A stretch of 64,000 nt of DNA from Vreelandella olivaria (lineage in GTDB: Bacteria; Pseudomonadota; Gammaproteobacteria; Pseudomonadales; Halomonadaceae). The stretch is from NCBI RefSeq assembly GCF_023507745.1, contig NZ_JALPZO010000172.1, positions 1-64,000 of the forward strand. The letters are read 5' to 3'. The notes under the pieces are model-generated. The model was not told where the DNA came from, made no database searches, and saw only the letters and a list, made by a program, of their open reading frames with translations. Made by a program: the position numbers and the translations under genes. Shown here in pieces: positions 20,579 through 30,985 of the stretch (position 1 is the first letter of the stretch; every line of letters starts with the position of its first letter).

Positions 20579-21409
20579 ATGACTGCTCATAACGTTACCC
20601 GTTCTTTATCTTTCGTCACGCTTGGCGCTGGCGTTTTATTGGCGAGCGCTGCGGCACCTGCCATGGCAAATGATTCACCTTCAACCCCACTTTGGTCTTT
20701 CGCTAACGTATCCTTGAACTACCTGGACTGGTCCAGCGGCACAGAAGCGCGCACCGCTGATAACGCGGCAAAAAGCGACTTCATGTTCGTTGAAATTGAA
20801 GGCGGCGTCGGTTACAGCTGGGGTGAATTCTACGGCTTCTTTGATTTCGAGAACCCCACTAACGACCAGTTTGATGAAGCCAGCAATGGCAGAGATAATT
20901 TCCGTACAGCGGGTAAAATCACCTCGCATATTTATTTAGGTGACAGCCCACTCTCTCTCTATGCCCACGTGTACGACTTCCGTGACTATGGCTTTAATGG
21001 TCGCGAGCAGGATCAGATTTTGGGTTTGGGCTATCGTACCACCTTCGCAAACGGCCTGTGGTTTAAGCCCTTTATTGGTGCGGCACGCGTTCAGAGCGAC
21101 GGCTATACCGGCATGAATGGTTATATGGCAGGCTGGGTGGCAGGCTACGACTTCTCTGCTTTTGATCAGAATTTCAGCGTCACCAACTGGCATGAACAGA
21201 CGTTCGGCCGCGATAGCGAATACCTGTCCCAAAACTATGTGAACGGCACGGCGGGTAGCGTTGGCACCAATGGTGCCCTGAGCCTGTGGTGGCACCCGGT
21301 AGACCTGATTACCACAGGCATTCAGTACCGCTATTCTGAGAATAAGCTGGGCACACCGGATGCCTATCAAAATGCGATGATTTACTCAGTCAAGCTAAAC
21401 TTGCTGTAA
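20579..21409 (+). CDS. tsx: Nucleoside-specific outer-membrane channel (Tsx/OmpK family)
   Basis: Outer-membrane barrel of 276 residues that lets nucleosides cross the outer membrane. It has a signal peptide ending near AMAND (residue 31). The mature part begins PLWSFANVSLNYLDWSSG and contains GEFYGFFDFENPTND and GYRTTFANGLWFKPFIG, typical of the Tsx-like family. It is the first gene after the DeoR-regulated promoter and is followed 33 bases later by nupC, so outer- and inner-membrane uptake are made together. The C-terminus ends in LNLL rather than a terminal phenylalanine. Confidence 0.87.
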   Translation: MTAHNVTRSLSFVTLGAGVLLASAAAPAMANDSPSTPLWSFANVSLNYLDWSSGTEARTADNAAKSDFMFVEIEGGVGYSWGEFYGFFDFENPTNDQFDEASNGRDNFRTAGKITSHIYLGDSPLSLYAHVYDFRDYGFNGREQDQILGLGYRTTFANGLWFKPFIGAARVQSDGYTGMNGYMAGWVAGYDFSAFDQNFSVTNWHEQTFGRDSEYLSQNYVNGTAGSVGTNGALSLWWHPVDLITTGIQYRYSENKLGTPDAYQNAMIYSVKLNLL

Positions 21410-21442
21410 TCGCTCCATTTCACCCGCTCCGAAGGTATTCAC

Positions 21443-22726
21443 ATGACCCTCATCATGAGCTTGATAGGCATGGTCACCCTGGTCGCTATTGCCCTGATCT
21501 TCTCTTACGACCGTAAAGCGATACGCTTACGCACGGTGCTGGGCGCTTTTGCCATTCAGGCAGGTATCGGTGCTTTTGTACTTTACGTGCCCTTTGGCCA
21601 GGCGGTGCTGCAGGCCATCTCTGCTGGTGTCAGCCAGGTACTGGTGTATGCCAATGACGGTATTGGCTTTTTGTTTGGTGGCCTGGCCGATGTGGATAAC
21701 GTAGGGTTCGTTTTTGCCATTAAAGTATTGCCGGTCATCATCTTCTTCTCATCGCTGATCGCCGTACTGTACTACCTCGGCATTATGCAGTGGGTTATTC
21801 GCATTCTGGGTGGGGCGCTGCAAAAGGCACTTGGCACTTCACGCACTGAGTCACTCTCTGCAACAGCGAATATCTTCGTCGGCCAAACCGAAGCACCGTT
21901 AGTGGTTCGCCCGTTTATTGCCCGTATGACACCATCTCAACTGTTCGCGGTGATGTGTGGCGGTCTTGCGTCGGTGGCGGGCTCGGTACTGGCAGGTTAT
22001 GCCGCCCTGGGCATCCCCATGGAATACCTGGTGGCCGCGTCGTTCATGGCAGCCCCGGGTGGCCTGTTGTTTGCCAAGCTGATTATGCCGGAAACCCAGG
22101 ATTCAGAAGATAGCGACAGCGTTTCCAAGGTGGATGAAGAACTTAAAGAACAGGATGACAAACCTGCCAACGTACTGGATGCAGCGGCATCAGGCGCCAC
22201 CTCCGGCCTGATGCTGGCAGCCAATGTAGGTGCCATGCTGCTGGCATTTATCGCCTTGATTGCACTGGTGAACGGAATTTTAGGCAGCGTTGGTGGCTGG
22301 TTTGGCTTTGAAGCACTCAGCCTGGAGCTGATTCTTGGTTGGTTGTTTGCGCCGCTTGCCTTCCTGCTGGGTGTACCATGGGAGGAAGCAACGCTGGCGG
22401 GTTCGTTCATTGGCCAAAAACTGGTGGTTAATGAGTTTGTGGCGTATATCAATCTGGCCCCCTACATTGCCGGGGAACAGGTGGTAGCTGCCACAGGTCA
22501 ATTAATGACACCCCACACAATGGCTGTTCTCTCGTTTGCTCTGTGTGGCTTTGCCAACCTGTCATCCATTGCGATTCTGCTCGGCGGTTTGGGTAGCATT
22601 GCACCCACTCGCCGCAAAGAGATTGCCCGCTTTGGTGTGAAAGCCGTATTGGCTGGTACGCTCTCTAACCTGATGTCAGCGTCGATTGCTGGCTTCTTTA
22701 TCGCACTGGGTAACATTACAACTTAA
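21443..22726 (+). CDS. nupC: Concentrative nucleoside transporter (NupC/CNT family)
   Basis: Ion-coupled nucleoside importer of the inner membrane, 427 residues with about ten membrane segments. CNT motifs are visible: [13 protein letters not shown] (substrate-binding hairpin 1), [23 protein letters not shown] and [24 protein letters not shown] short polar loop of about 30 residues (near 217-243) separates the halves. It is co-transcribed with the tsx-like gene; a terminator-like hairpin separates it from deoC. Confidence 0.95.
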   Translation: MTLIMSLIGMVTLVAIALIFSYDRKAIRLRTVLGAFAIQAGIGAFVLYVPFGQAVLQAISAGVSQVLVYANDGIGFLFGGLADVDNVGFVFAIKVLPVIIFFSSLIAVLYYLGIMQWVIRILGGALQKALGTSRTESLSATANIFVGQTEAPLVVRPFIARMTPSQLFAVMCGGLASVAGSVLAGYAALGIPMEYLVAASFMAAPGGLLFAKLIMPETQDSEDSDSVSKVDEELKEQDDKPANVLDAAASGATSGLMLAANVGAMLLAFIALIALVNGILGSVGGWFGFEALSLELILGWLFAPLAFLLGVPWEEATLAGSFIGQKLVVNEFVAYINLAPYIAGEQVVAATGQLMTPHTMAVLSFALCGFANLSSIAILLGGLGSIAPTRRKEIARFGVKAVLAGTLSNLMSASIAGFFIALGNITT

Positions 22727-22748
22727 CGCAGCGGACACCTCACCTGGT

Positions 22749-22792
22749 AACGGGCGCTGCTATTCTATGCAGTGCCCGTTTTGTCTTTTATT
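22749..22792 (+). terminator. Terminator or attenuator between nupC and deoC
   Basis: AACGGGCGCTGC (22749-22760) and GCAGTGCCCGTT (22769-22780) form a 12-bp stem with one G-U pair, followed by TTGTCTTTTATT. Transcription from the tsx promoter should partly stop here. No clear separate promoter is seen in the remaining 17 bases before deoC. Confidence 0.75.
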
Positions 22793-22808
22793 GATTTGCG
22801 AGAACTTC

Positions 22809-23630
22809 ATGACCGCGACTGCCTCTCCCCAGCACACTCAAGCCCATATTATCCAAGCCGCCCGTCAGGCCTTAACGCTAATGGACTTGACCAGCCTGAA
22901 TGAAAGCGACACCGATAGCGTGATTGAAGCGCTGTGCCAACAGGTGAAAACACCTTTCGGCAACCCAGCAGCAGTATGCGTTTACCCGCAATTTATTGTC
23001 ACCGCTACACGAGCCTTAACCGCCCACAAACTAAACGGGCAGGTCAAAATTGCCACCGTGACTAACTTCCCCCATGGCGGCAACGACATTATGGAGGCTG
23101 CCCGTGAAACCCGTGAAGCCGTGGCTTCCGGTGCGGATGAAGTCGATGTGGTCTTCCCCTACCGTGCGCTGATGGCGGGCGATGAAGCCACTGGCCTGGA
23201 ACTGGTTGAAATGTGCAAAGCCGCCTGCGGCGGGCAGGCGCTGTTAAAGGTCATTATTGAATCCGGCGAACTCAAAGAGCCTGCGCTTATCCAGCGCGCC
23301 AGCGAACTGGCCATTGAAGGCGGCGCCGACTTTATTAAAACCTCTACCGGTAAAGTACCGGTTAATGCCACGCTGGAAGCCACCAGGATCATGCTCAAAG
23401 CCATCAAGGCAAGCGGTAAAAAAGACGTTGGCTTTAAAGCCGCAGGTGGCGTACGCACCGCAGAAGAGGCCGCCGAGTACCTGGCACTTGCTGCTGATAT
23501 TATGGGTTCCCAATGGGTCACCCCCAGGCACTTCCGGTTTGGCGCTTCCAGCCTGCTCGGCAGCTTATTAAATACCTTGAGCGGCATCCCGCAAGCCGCC
23601 CAGTCTTCAACCACTGAGGGAGGCTACTAA
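22809..23630 (+). CDS. deoC: Deoxyribose-phosphate aldolase
   Basis: Splits 2-deoxyribose-5-phosphate into acetaldehyde and glyceraldehyde-3-phosphate. It has 273 residues. The Schiff-base lysine is K177 in FIKTSTGK; partner residues are K210 ([10 protein letters not shown]) and D113 (EVDVVFPY), as in E. coli DERA. ATG 22809 is used; the longer frame begins inside nupC and crosses the terminator hairpin. Its stop shares a base with the deoA ATG. Confidence 0.96.
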   Translation: MTATASPQHTQAHIIQAARQALTLMDLTSLNESDTDSVIEALCQQVKTPFGNPAAVCVYPQFIVTATRALTAHKLNGQVKIATVTNFPHGGNDIMEAARETREAVASGADEVDVVFPYRALMAGDEATGLELVEMCKAACGGQALLKVIIESGELKEPALIQRASELAIEGGADFIKTSTGKVPVNATLEATRIMLKAIKASGKKDVGFKAAGGVRTAEEAAEYLALAADIMGSQWVTPRHFRFGASSLLGSLLNTLSGIPQAAQSSTTEGGY

Positions 23631-24982
23631 TGTCAACCAATGCTTCTCACCATGCGCTGCTTCCGCAAGAACTCATCCGTTTAAAGCGCGACGGCCAGCC
23701 ATTGCCCGCCGAAGAGATTAAAGCCTTCGTACAAGGCATTGCCGACGACCGCATCAGCGACGCCCAAATTGGTGCTTTCACCATGGCGGTGTTCTTGAAC
23801 GGAATGAGCCGTGAAGAGGTCGTTGCGCTGACGACCGCAACCCGTGACTCCGGCCATGTGATGCGGTGGGATGCACTGAACCTGCACGGCCCGATTGTGG
23901 ATAAGCACTCCACTGGTGGCGTAGGCGACCTGGTGTCTCTGGTGCTTGGCCCGTGGGTGGCCGCTTGCGGCGCCTTCGTACCGATGATTTCTGGCCGTGG
24001 CCTGGGCCACACCGGCGGTACGCTGGACAAGCTGGAGTCGATCCCCGGTTACGCCCCCTACCCCGCCCCTGAGCGCTTTAGCGAGGTAGTAAAGAGCACC
24101 GGTGTGGCGATTATCGGCCAAACCGGCAACCTGGCACCGGCAGATAAGCGTATCTACGGCGTACGTGATGTCACCGCTACCGTGGAATCTATCCCGCTGA
24201 TCACTGCGTCTATTCTGGGCAAAAAACTCGCCTCCGGCCTGGACGCCCTGGTGATGGACGTAAAAGTCGGCAGCGGTGCCTTTATGCCCACCCCGGAAAA
24301 ATCCCGCGAGTTGGCCAAAAGCATCGCCAACGTGGCGACTCAAGCGGGCACGCCGACCACCGCCCTGCTCACCGACATGAGCCAGCCGCTGGCCCCCTGC
24401 GCCGGTAACGCGGTGGAAATCGTTGAAACCCTGACCCTGCTGCGCGGCGAGCGTTCCAACAGCCGTGTTATGCAGGTCACCCGCGAACTGGCCGTTGAAA
24501 TGCTGATTGCCGGCAAGCTGGCGGCTAACCGTGAAGACGCACTCGCCCAGTTGGAAAAAGCACTTACCTCCGGAGCGGCAGCGGAAGTGTTTGCCCGTAT
24601 GGTCCGTGAACTGGGCGGCCCCGCCGACTTTATGGAACGTTCCAACAACTATCTTGCCACCGCCCCGGTGATTCAAGCGGTTTACCCTGAACAGAGCGGT
24701 ATCGTTCAGCGCTTTGATACCCGCGCCGTGGGCATGAGCGTCGTTGAACTGGGTGGTGGCCGCCTACGCAACGATGCCAGCATTGACCACAGCGTAGGCT
24801 TTAGCGATATCGTTGCGATTGGCGACCACGTGGATAGCCAACGCCCCCTGGCCATCGTTCACGCCCGCAGTGAAGAGGCCGCCGCCCGTGCCGCTGCCCA
24901 GTTGCGCGCCGCCATCACCCTGGGTGCAGAAACGGCTGATGCTGACACGCTGCTGCAAGAAACCTTTCGAGGAGAAGCCTGA
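23630..24982 (+). CDS. deoA: Thymidine phosphorylase
   Basis: Phosphorolyses thymidine to thymine and deoxyribose-1-phosphate; cytosolic dimer. It has 450 residues. Motifs include KHSTGGVGD (phosphate site, about residues 84-92), [44 protein letters not shown] and [12 protein letters not shown]. It overlaps deoC and deoB by single bases (TAATG, TGATG), so deoC-deoA-deoB are translationally coupled. Confidence 0.97.
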   Translation: MSTNASHHALLPQELIRLKRDGQPLPAEEIKAFVQGIADDRISDAQIGAFTMAVFLNGMSREEVVALTTATRDSGHVMRWDALNLHGPIVDKHSTGGVGDLVSLVLGPWVAACGAFVPMISGRGLGHTGGTLDKLESIPGYAPYPAPERFSEVVKSTGVAIIGQTGNLAPADKRIYGVRDVTATVESIPLITASILGKKLASGLDALVMDVKVGSGAFMPTPEKSRELAKSIANVATQAGTPTTALLTDMSQPLAPCAGNAVEIVETLTLLRGERSNSRVMQVTRELAVEMLIAGKLAANREDALAQLEKALTSGAAAEVFARMVRELGGPADFMERSNNYLATAPVIQAVYPEQSGIVQRFDTRAVGMSVVELGGGRLRNDASIDHSVGFSDIVAIGDHVDSQRPLAIVHARSEEAAARAAAQLRAAITLGAETADADTLLQETFRGEA

Positions 24983-26226
24983 TGCGCCGCGCAATCGTTT
25001 TGGTACTCGATTCCTTTGGCATCGGTAGTGCGCCGGATGCCGATACCTTTGGCGACCAGGGTGCCGACACTCTGGGCCATATCGCCGCTGCATGCGTCCG
25101 TGGCGATGCCGATACCGCTAAACGTTCTGGCCCCTTAACACTGCCTAACATGGCCGCCCTGGGACTGTTCCACGCCCACCGTGACGCTACCGGCAGCGTG
25201 GCGGAAGGCGTTAGCCTGCCCGCGCAGTTATCGGGTGCTTACGCCCATGCCAAAGAGGTCTCCAGCGGCAAGGACACCCCTTCCGGCCACTGGGAAATCG
25301 CCGGCGTACCGGTTCGTTTTGACTGGGGTTACTTTAACGATAAAACCGACAGCTTCCCTACGGAGCTGCTGGAAAAGATTATTCAGGAAGCGAAACTTCC
25401 AGGCGTTATCGGCAACTGCCACGCCTCCGGTACCGAGATCATTGCCCACCTGGGTGAAGAGCATGTGCAGAGCGGCAAGCCGATTGTGTACACCTCGGCG
25501 GATTCCGTGTTCCAGATCGCCGCCCACGAGGAGCACTTTGGTCTGGAACGCCTCTATGCACTGTGCGAAACCGTGCGCGGGCTACTGGAACCCTACAATA
25601 TTGGCCGCGTGATCGCCCGCCCGTTTATCGGCAATGACAGTGCCAGCTTTGCCCGTACCGGCAACCGCCGCGACTACAGCATTGAGCCACCCAGCCCTAC
25701 CGTGCTGCAAAAATTGGCCGATGCCGGTGGTGAAGTGGTGTCGATTGGTAAGATTGCCGATATCTATGCCCACTGCGGTATTACCCACAAGGTCAAAGCC
25801 AGCGGCCATGATGCGCTAATGGAAGCCACCCTGGCTGAAATAGCACGCACCGCCAGGGAAACCAGCGACCGCCCGACCATGATCATGACCAACTTCGTTG
25901 ATTTTGATTCGGTCTACGGCCACCGCCGGGATGTACCGGGCTATGCCGCAGCGTTGGAGCACTTCGATGCCCGCCTGCCGGAGCTGCTTGACGCACTGAA
26001 TGACGACGACCTGCTACTGCTCACCGCCGACCATGGTTGCGACCCAAGCTGGGAAGGGACCGAGCACACCCGCGAGTATGTGCCGATCATGGTACGCGGA
26101 GCAGGCTTCACCCCCGGCCCGCTGGGCGGGCGGGGCACCTTTGCCGACATAGGCCAAACGCTGGCGGATTTCTTCGCCGTGGACGCCATGGAAGATGGCA
26201 AGAGCTTTTTACCTAAAGTGGCTTAA
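24982..26226 (+). CDS. deoB: Phosphopentomutase
   Basis: Moves phosphate from C1 to C5 of (deoxy)ribose, feeding DeoC or the pentose phosphate pathway. It has 414 residues of the alkaline-phosphatase fold. Metal-site residues are in [12 protein letters not shown] at the N-terminus and in [19 protein letters not shown] near the C-terminus; [12 protein letters not shown] carries the phosphorylated threonine region. It starts within the deoA stop codon. Confidence 0.97.
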   Translation: MRRAIVLVLDSFGIGSAPDADTFGDQGADTLGHIAAACVRGDADTAKRSGPLTLPNMAALGLFHAHRDATGSVAEGVSLPAQLSGAYAHAKEVSSGKDTPSGHWEIAGVPVRFDWGYFNDKTDSFPTELLEKIIQEAKLPGVIGNCHASGTEIIAHLGEEHVQSGKPIVYTSADSVFQIAAHEEHFGLERLYALCETVRGLLEPYNIGRVIARPFIGNDSASFARTGNRRDYSIEPPSPTVLQKLADAGGEVVSIGKIADIYAHCGITHKVKASGHDALMEATLAEIARTARETSDRPTMIMTNFVDFDSVYGHRRDVPGYAAALEHFDARLPELLDALNDDDLLLLTADHGCDPSWEGTEHTREYVPIMVRGAGFTPGPLGGRGTFADIGQTLADFFAVDAMEDGKSFLPKVA

Positions 26227-26269
26227 ACACCGATCACTATTAAGTAAGACCCGAATATAGGAGCAATTG

Positions 26270-26995
26270 ATGGCTACCCCGCATATTAACGCCGAGATGG
26301 GCGATTTCGCTGATACCGTTCTGATGCCCGGCGACCCGCTGCGCGCCAAGTACATCGCTGACACCTACCTGGAAAACGTTCGTCAGGTAAACGATGTGCG
26401 CAGCATGTTCGGCTACACCGGCAGCTATCAAGGCCGGGAAATCTCGGTCATGGGCCATGGTATGGGCATACCGTCTGTCTCTATCTATGCCAAAGAACTG
26501 ATTACCGACTTCGGCGTAAAATCGATTATTCGCGTCGGCTCCTGCGGCGCAGTACGCGACGATGTCAACGTCCGCGATGTGGTGATTGGCATGGGTGCCT
26601 GCACCGACTCCAAAGTGAACCGCATGCGCTTCAACGACCACGACTTTGCAGCGATTGCCGACTTCGAACTCACCAGCCACGCTGTCGCTGCTGCCAAGGC
26701 ACAAAACGTGCCGGTAAAAGTAGGCAATATCTTCTCTGCGGACCTGTTCTACAACCCGCAAACCGACATGGCCGAGTTAATGAAGCGTTACGGCATCGTC
26801 GGCGTGGAAATGGAAGCGGCTGGCCTCTACGGTGTGGCAGCGGAATTTGGCGCCCGCGCGCTGACTATCTGCACTGTCTCGGACCATATCCTGAAGGGTG
26901 ACTCACTCTCCAGCGCCGACCGTCAAACCACCTTCAACGATATGATGGTGATTGCACTCAACACCGTGCTGCGTGATGACGCAGCCAAGGCTTAA
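26270..26995 (+). CDS. deoD: Purine nucleoside phosphorylase, DeoD type
   Basis: Phosphorolyses purine (deoxy)nucleosides to base and (deoxy)ribose-1-phosphate; hexameric DeoD family. It has 241 residues, with [29 protein letters not shown] at the start, [12 protein letters not shown] and [11 protein letters not shown], then the SDHILKG active-site segment. ATG 26270 with AGGAG six bases upstream is preferred to an in-frame TTG one codon earlier. It follows deoB by 43 bases and precedes cdd. Confidence 0.97.
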   Translation: MATPHINAEMGDFADTVLMPGDPLRAKYIADTYLENVRQVNDVRSMFGYTGSYQGREISVMGHGMGIPSVSIYAKELITDFGVKSIIRVGSCGAVRDDVNVRDVVIGMGACTDSKVNRMRFNDHDFAAIADFELTSHAVAAAKAQNVPVKVGNIFSADLFYNPQTDMAELMKRYGIVGVEMEAAGLYGVAAEFGARALTICTVSDHILKGDSLSSADRQTTFNDMMVIALNTVLRDDAAKA

Positions 26996-27032
26996 CCGCC
27001 AAGCACTCAGAGCCAACAGAGAGGATAATGCC

Positions 27033-27440
27033 ATGAGCCAAGCGGATCAGGCACTGGTTGACACGCTGTTAACCACCCTGGGCAACGCCTACGCGCCTTA
27101 CTCTAATCACCCTGTGGCGGCAGTAATGGAGTGCCCGGACGGCCAGCAGTATGCTGGCTGCAATGTGGAAGTGGCGCACTATAAGGGTCTATGCGCGGAA
27201 GCCTCGGCGATTTCCACCATGGTGACTGCCGGGCAGCGAGAGCTTGCCAAGGTGTACGTAATGGGGCCCGGCGAGCACCTGTGCACGCCCTGCGGTGACT
27301 GCCGCCAGCGCATTCGAGAATTCGCCACGCCGGAGACGCAAATCCTGGTGCTTTCCCACCAGGGCGAGGTGCTGAAAACCTACACCATGGCAACATTGCT
27401 GCCCGACGCCTTTGGGCCAGAAAACCTACCTCCACGCTAA
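27033..27440 (+). CDS. cdd: Cytidine deaminase (small tetrameric type)
   Basis: Converts (deoxy)cytidine to (deoxy)uridine. It has 135 residues. Zinc ligands are C54, C87 and C90, with E56 the proton shuttle (CAE and PCGDC motifs); the three-cysteine set and the length mark the homotetrameric Bacillus-like type, not the long E. coli enzyme. ATG 27033 has GAGAGGA seven bases upstream, while the longer frame reads back into deoD. Last gene of the salvage operon; only a weak CCCAGG/CCTGGG hairpin (about 27473-27497) follows. Confidence 0.94.
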   Translation: MSQADQALVDTLLTTLGNAYAPYSNHPVAAVMECPDGQQYAGCNVEVAHYKGLCAEASAISTMVTAGQRELAKVYVMGPGEHLCTPCGDCRQRIREFATPETQILVLSHQGEVLKTYTMATLLPDAFGPENLPPR

Positions 27441-27513
27441 CGCTATTTAGCGCGCTTCCAGTCACACAAGGACCCAGGTCGCGATATACGCCTGGGCAGG
27501 TTCTTACTGGGTA

Positions 27514-27545
27514 CAAAAAGCCCGCCATATATCATAGCGGGCTAA
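27514..27545 (-). terminator. Intrinsic terminator of the CBS-BON gene
   Basis: AGCCCGC (27519-27525) and GCGGGCT (27537-27543) form a stem followed on the minus strand by TTTTTG. It lies 27 bases after the stop at 27572 and faces the end of cdd. Confidence 0.75.
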
Positions 27546-27571
27546 AGGCAATAACACTGGCGGTTTCAGCG

Positions 27572-28261
27572 TTATAGATAACCTACCCCACGGGGTATCA
27601 TGCCAAGATGATTCTCAACCCTGGTAACCCCAGGCACGTTCTCGGCTGCGACTGTTACCGCCTGCTTTTGTTCAAGTGAATCCACCAGCCCCCACACTTC
27701 CACAACGCCACCATCGACAATCACACTGATGCTTTCAGTATGCACACCGGCATGCTGCTCCACCTCTTTTAGGATGGCATCCCGCACCTTCCGGTCGTCC
27801 ATTGGCGATTGCGTCGGTGCAACCTCGGCATTGGCAATGCCTTGTAACAGGTTAGCTCGGCTGACAATACCCACCAGCTTCCCCTCCCGCACGACAGGTA
27901 CACGCTTGATATGGTGCTTTTCCAATAACCGCGCAATGCTATGCAGCGGCGTATTTTCATCCACCGTCAGTGGGTCGGGGGTCATGACTTCACGGGCTTT
28001 ACGACCATGAGACTTTACATAGTCGCCAGCATTATTACCGCTGGTAAATAGTGATAACCACCATGACCGTTCATGGTCATTGTCATCTTTTACCCGACGC
28101 ATCAGGTCGCCTTCGCTGACGATGCCCAACACTTTTGACTCGTCATCTACCACAGGTACCGCGCTAATCCGGTGATTCAGTAGCAGCTGGGCAATTTCAC
28201 GAACTTCAGTGTCGGGCCCCACACTCACCACTTTTGGGGTCATAATATCGATAGCTTGCAT
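27572..28261 (-). CDS. CBS-pair and BON domain protein
   Basis: Predicted cytoplasmic sensor of 229 residues: CBS domain 1 (about 1-60), CBS domain 2 (about 90-146) and a C-terminal BON domain (about 155-225, RKVRDAILKEVEQHAGVHTESISVIVDGGVVEVWG). CBS pairs bind adenine nucleotides and BON modules often bind membranes or periplasmic surfaces, but no signal peptide or membrane segment is seen. It has its own gene and terminator, with no operon partner. The regulatory target is unknown. Confidence 0.88.
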   Translation of the reverse strand: MQAIDIMTPKVVSVGPDTEVREIAQLLLNHRISAVPVVDDESKVLGIVSEGDLMRRVKDDNDHERSWWLSLFTSGNNAGDYVKSHGRKAREVMTPDPLTVDENTPLHSIARLLEKHHIKRVPVVREGKLVGIVSRANLLQGIANAEVAPTQSPMDDRKVRDAILKEVEQHAGVHTESISVIVDGGVVEVWGLVDSLEQKQAVTVAAENVPGVTRVENHLGMIPRGVGYL

Positions 28262-28390
28262 GGTACATCCCCTCGCAACTGGGTCACAGATGTAGATTGA
28301 CCTGTCAGTTCTTTGAGACTAGTTCGCTCCGGGGAAATTAGCTATGTTGGTTCGCTATCGATGAACGCTTTCATGATATAGCTCAGTCAA

Positions 28391-29818
28391 TCAGCTCCCC
28401 GTCTCCGGGGTGCTCTCAGCCACTTTCTCCACATCCACGATACCCGAGCGGCTGACGACCACTTTCCAACGGGCAAGATAAGACGCATCTTCACTGCCGG
28501 TTTCGCGGATAACCAGATTTAACAAGTGCCGCCGTTCAACATTTTCACGCACTGCCTGACCATCTTTCAGGCGGTAAATACTATGCTTTTCCTTGCTCAT
28601 TAAGCGCGTTAGCATGGACAGATCGATATGCAGTGTCTCCCGGGTATGCTCATAGCCGCTTAAAAATCGCGTGGGGGACATGCGGGAACTGGAACGATAA
28701 TGCACCACCACTTCTTCCCGTTGAGCTACCGTGCGGCGGCGCATCTGCCGAATATCATCATCCAGTGCTGCGTAACGCTTATAGTCAAACCACTCCAGTT
28801 GTCGTCCAACAAGCTTATTGCGGGTAGGGTCGATATATTGCCTTCGCCATTTTGGCCGCCCGCGACGTAGCCATCGCCACAGTGTATTGCGCAAATCATC
28901 TTTGAAGACTTCCCGCATGGCATAGAGCAGCGCCATCGCAAGCACAAACAGCGCGGTAATTCCTCCAATCACATCACGCAAATAGAGTACGCCAAGTGAT
29001 ACAAAGGCCATTACTACCGCAGTCGCCAGGGCTTTAACTGCTTTTTGCTCACCACTGCCCAGCTCTATGGCGCTCTGTTTCAACGTGATGGGGTACTCGA
29101 TTAATCTGCGCAGCAAGCGCATCTTATTCGACATCCTCGTTGGGTCTTCCATCACCCGCTGGGCATTGTACTCCTGCTCCCGCCGGTACTCCTCTTCCCG
29201 ATGGCAGATCGTGATAAAGCGCCGCTTTATGTCACTGAACTCACCGCCACGGGGCATATGCGCCACCAACGACAATAACTGTTGCTCGGTAAACCAGGAC
29301 AGGTAGTTATCTATATTGGCAAAGTACTTGTACATTCGCTCATCGCCAGGAGGGTTACGCCTCAAGCGCTTTAGGATGCCATCACTTAAATCGCTCATCT
29401 CATGTAGTTGTTCATACAGTGCTTTTTCTCCCTCCTGGAAATCGTTCTTCTCCCCGCGCTCATCGCTACGCGCGTGACGCAGCTTACGGGCGCGGGCTAA
29501 CATTGCCTGGGTCGTACGCTCCAGGGCGATAACGTATTGGTAGGCGTATAGGCTTAGGCTTAGACGATACGAGTCACTCCCCAGTTGGTTGCGACTTGCC
29601 AGACGGCTGTGCACCAAGGGTAAGTGATACTCATCACTGTAATAGGTGCGCGAGACATGCATGGAGCCGTGATAAAATGCCTCTTCAGAGATCACATGAG
29701 TACTAAGCCCCAGCTCTCCAGGCACAAACAGGTAAACATCAAGCGTATGCGAGGTTTCTTCCTTTAGTCGTCGCGAGAGGCGCAGCTGAAAGCTGTTTTT
29801 ACGCTCAACGTTGATCAC
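28391..29818 (-). CDS. Uncharacterised two-TM membrane protein
   Basis: Protein of 475 residues that I do not recognise. It has no signal peptide. A long soluble N-terminal part (1-260) holds charged helices, a KR/E-rich stretch at 110-160 and EEEYRREQEY at 208-217. Two adjacent membrane helices lie at about 262-280 and 285-302, followed by a very basic segment (RRGRPKWRR near 317-325) and a soluble C-terminal domain to 475. The layout suggests a membrane-anchored cytoplasmic protein with both domains inside the cell. It is divergent from the J-domain gene with a palindrome between them. No function is proposed. Confidence 0.75.
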   Translation of the reverse strand: MINVERKNSFQLRLSRRLKEETSHTLDVYLFVPGELGLSTHVISEEAFYHGSMHVSRTYYSDEYHLPLVHSRLASRNQLGSDSYRLSLSLYAYQYVIALERTTQAMLARARKLRHARSDERGEKNDFQEGEKALYEQLHEMSDLSDGILKRLRRNPPGDERMYKYFANIDNYLSWFTEQQLLSLVAHMPRGGEFSDIKRRFITICHREEEYRREQEYNAQRVMEDPTRMSNKMRLLRRLIEYPITLKQSAIELGSGEQKAVKALATAVVMAFVSLGVLYLRDVIGGITALFVLAMALLYAMREVFKDDLRNTLWRWLRRGRPKWRRQYIDPTRNKLVGRQLEWFDYKRYAALDDDIRQMRRRTVAQREEVVVHYRSSSRMSPTRFLSGYEHTRETLHIDLSMLTRLMSKEKHSIYRLKDGQAVRENVERRHLLNLVIRETGSEDASYLARWKVVVSRSGIVDVEKVAESTPETGS

Positions 29819-29857
29819 TTAACCAATCTCCTACTTCATTGCTTAACGCGATGATAT

Positions 29858-29881
29858 ACCATGGCTAAAAATAACCATGGT
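29858..29881. repeat. Paired ACCATGG palindromes in a divergent promoter region
   Basis: ACCATGG at 29858-29864 and CCATGGT at 29875-29881 flank a 10-base AT-rich spacer, giving an inverted repeat between two divergent genes. It may be an operator. Confidence 0.5.
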
Positions 29882-29931
29882 GGCACACTTTAACTCAGCT
29901 ACGGTTCACCTTTTCGCCTTGGAGCCAGGGA

Positions 29932-30921
29932 ATGTCCATTGCCCGTTTTTCACCCTTCGAGCTGCTACTACTAAAAAGCCGCAGCCAAGTGGATACGGCA
30001 ACACTGCTGCTATTAGCCTGGGTGCTGGTGCATCGCCAACACGTGTCTGAAGGCCAACGGCGGCGCCGGCTGGCGCAGGTAACTGCGCAATTTCGCCATG
30101 GGCATGAATTGGGGCCAGTAATGAGTATTGCCCACAGCCAGGATCTACAGGCCATTCAGCTTGCTGCTGAGGTAGTACGCAAAGAGTGTTCTAAAGAGCG
30201 GAGCCTGAGTGTTATTCACCAGGCCATTACCGTTGCCACAGATGATGGGGAAATTTCCCTGGCGAATCATTACATTCTGCGCTTCCTGGCAGATTTGTTA
30301 AACGTCGTGCCCAATACGCTAAGCACGCTGTTTCAAGAGCTGACGGGTAAGCCCCTACAGTCACCAGAAGACCCTAGCCGGGATGCCTACTGGCAACGGC
30401 ATGACCCAGAGTATCACGCACGTAAGGCTCGGGAAGCACAGGCAGCTGAGCAGCGCACCAAAGACGCTCAAGCCAGGGCGGAACAGCGTCAGCGGGCCAA
30501 GGCGGATAAACAGCAGGAAAAGCAAAAAAGGCAGCAGGAAAAGCAGCGCCAGCAGGAAGAGGCCCGTAATGCCAAAGCTGAGGCAGAGCAAGCCAGGGCC
30601 CGCCAGGAGCAGGCCCGGCAGCACGAGCGGGCAAGGCAAAAGCGCTGGCAGCAAGAGCAGGCCCGTCATGAAGACGCACGCCGACAATACCGCCAGCGAG
30701 CCAGCAGCCCTCCTCCACCTGATCGTACGACCCGTGCTCTGGCGGTATTAGGATTAACCCCAGGTGCGAGCCGGACCGATGTACGCCGCGCCTATCGCCG
30801 CATGGCACAACTACACCATCCAGACCGCTTTTATACTGAAAGTGAGCATCAGGTGGCACTGGCATCAGCCCGGTTCCAACGTATCAAAAACGCCTACGAT
30901 TACCTGATGCAGACTTACTGA
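29932..30921 (+). CDS. TerB-like / J-domain co-chaperone (DjlA-related)
   Basis: Soluble protein of 329 residues. Residues 1-145 look TerB-like: two similar all-helical stretches, the second reading TDDGEISLANHYILRFLADLLNV. Residues 165-255 are a long R/Q/E/K/A-rich helix, probably a coiled coil. The C-terminal J domain (about 262-329) has the essential HPD at 296-298. Canonical DjlA has an N-terminal membrane helix, TerB and J; here the membrane helix is absent and the next gene supplies a membrane-anchored J-like protein. The likely role is to recruit DnaK to a particular client. Confidence 0.8.
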   Translation: MSIARFSPFELLLLKSRSQVDTATLLLLAWVLVHRQHVSEGQRRRRLAQVTAQFRHGHELGPVMSIAHSQDLQAIQLAAEVVRKECSKERSLSVIHQAITVATDDGEISLANHYILRFLADLLNVVPNTLSTLFQELTGKPLQSPEDPSRDAYWQRHDPEYHARKAREAQAAEQRTKDAQARAEQRQRAKADKQQEKQKRQQEKQRQQEEARNAKAEAEQARARQEQARQHERARQKRWQQEQARHEDARRQYRQRASSPPPPDRTTRALAVLGLTPGASRTDVRRAYRRMAQLHHPDRFYTESEHQVALASARFQRIKNAYDYLMQTY

Positions 30922-30985
30922 TTCATATTTAACGAGCACCGCTGTTATATTGTTGCTGTTATGGCTAGCGAGCACCCATCACGTT

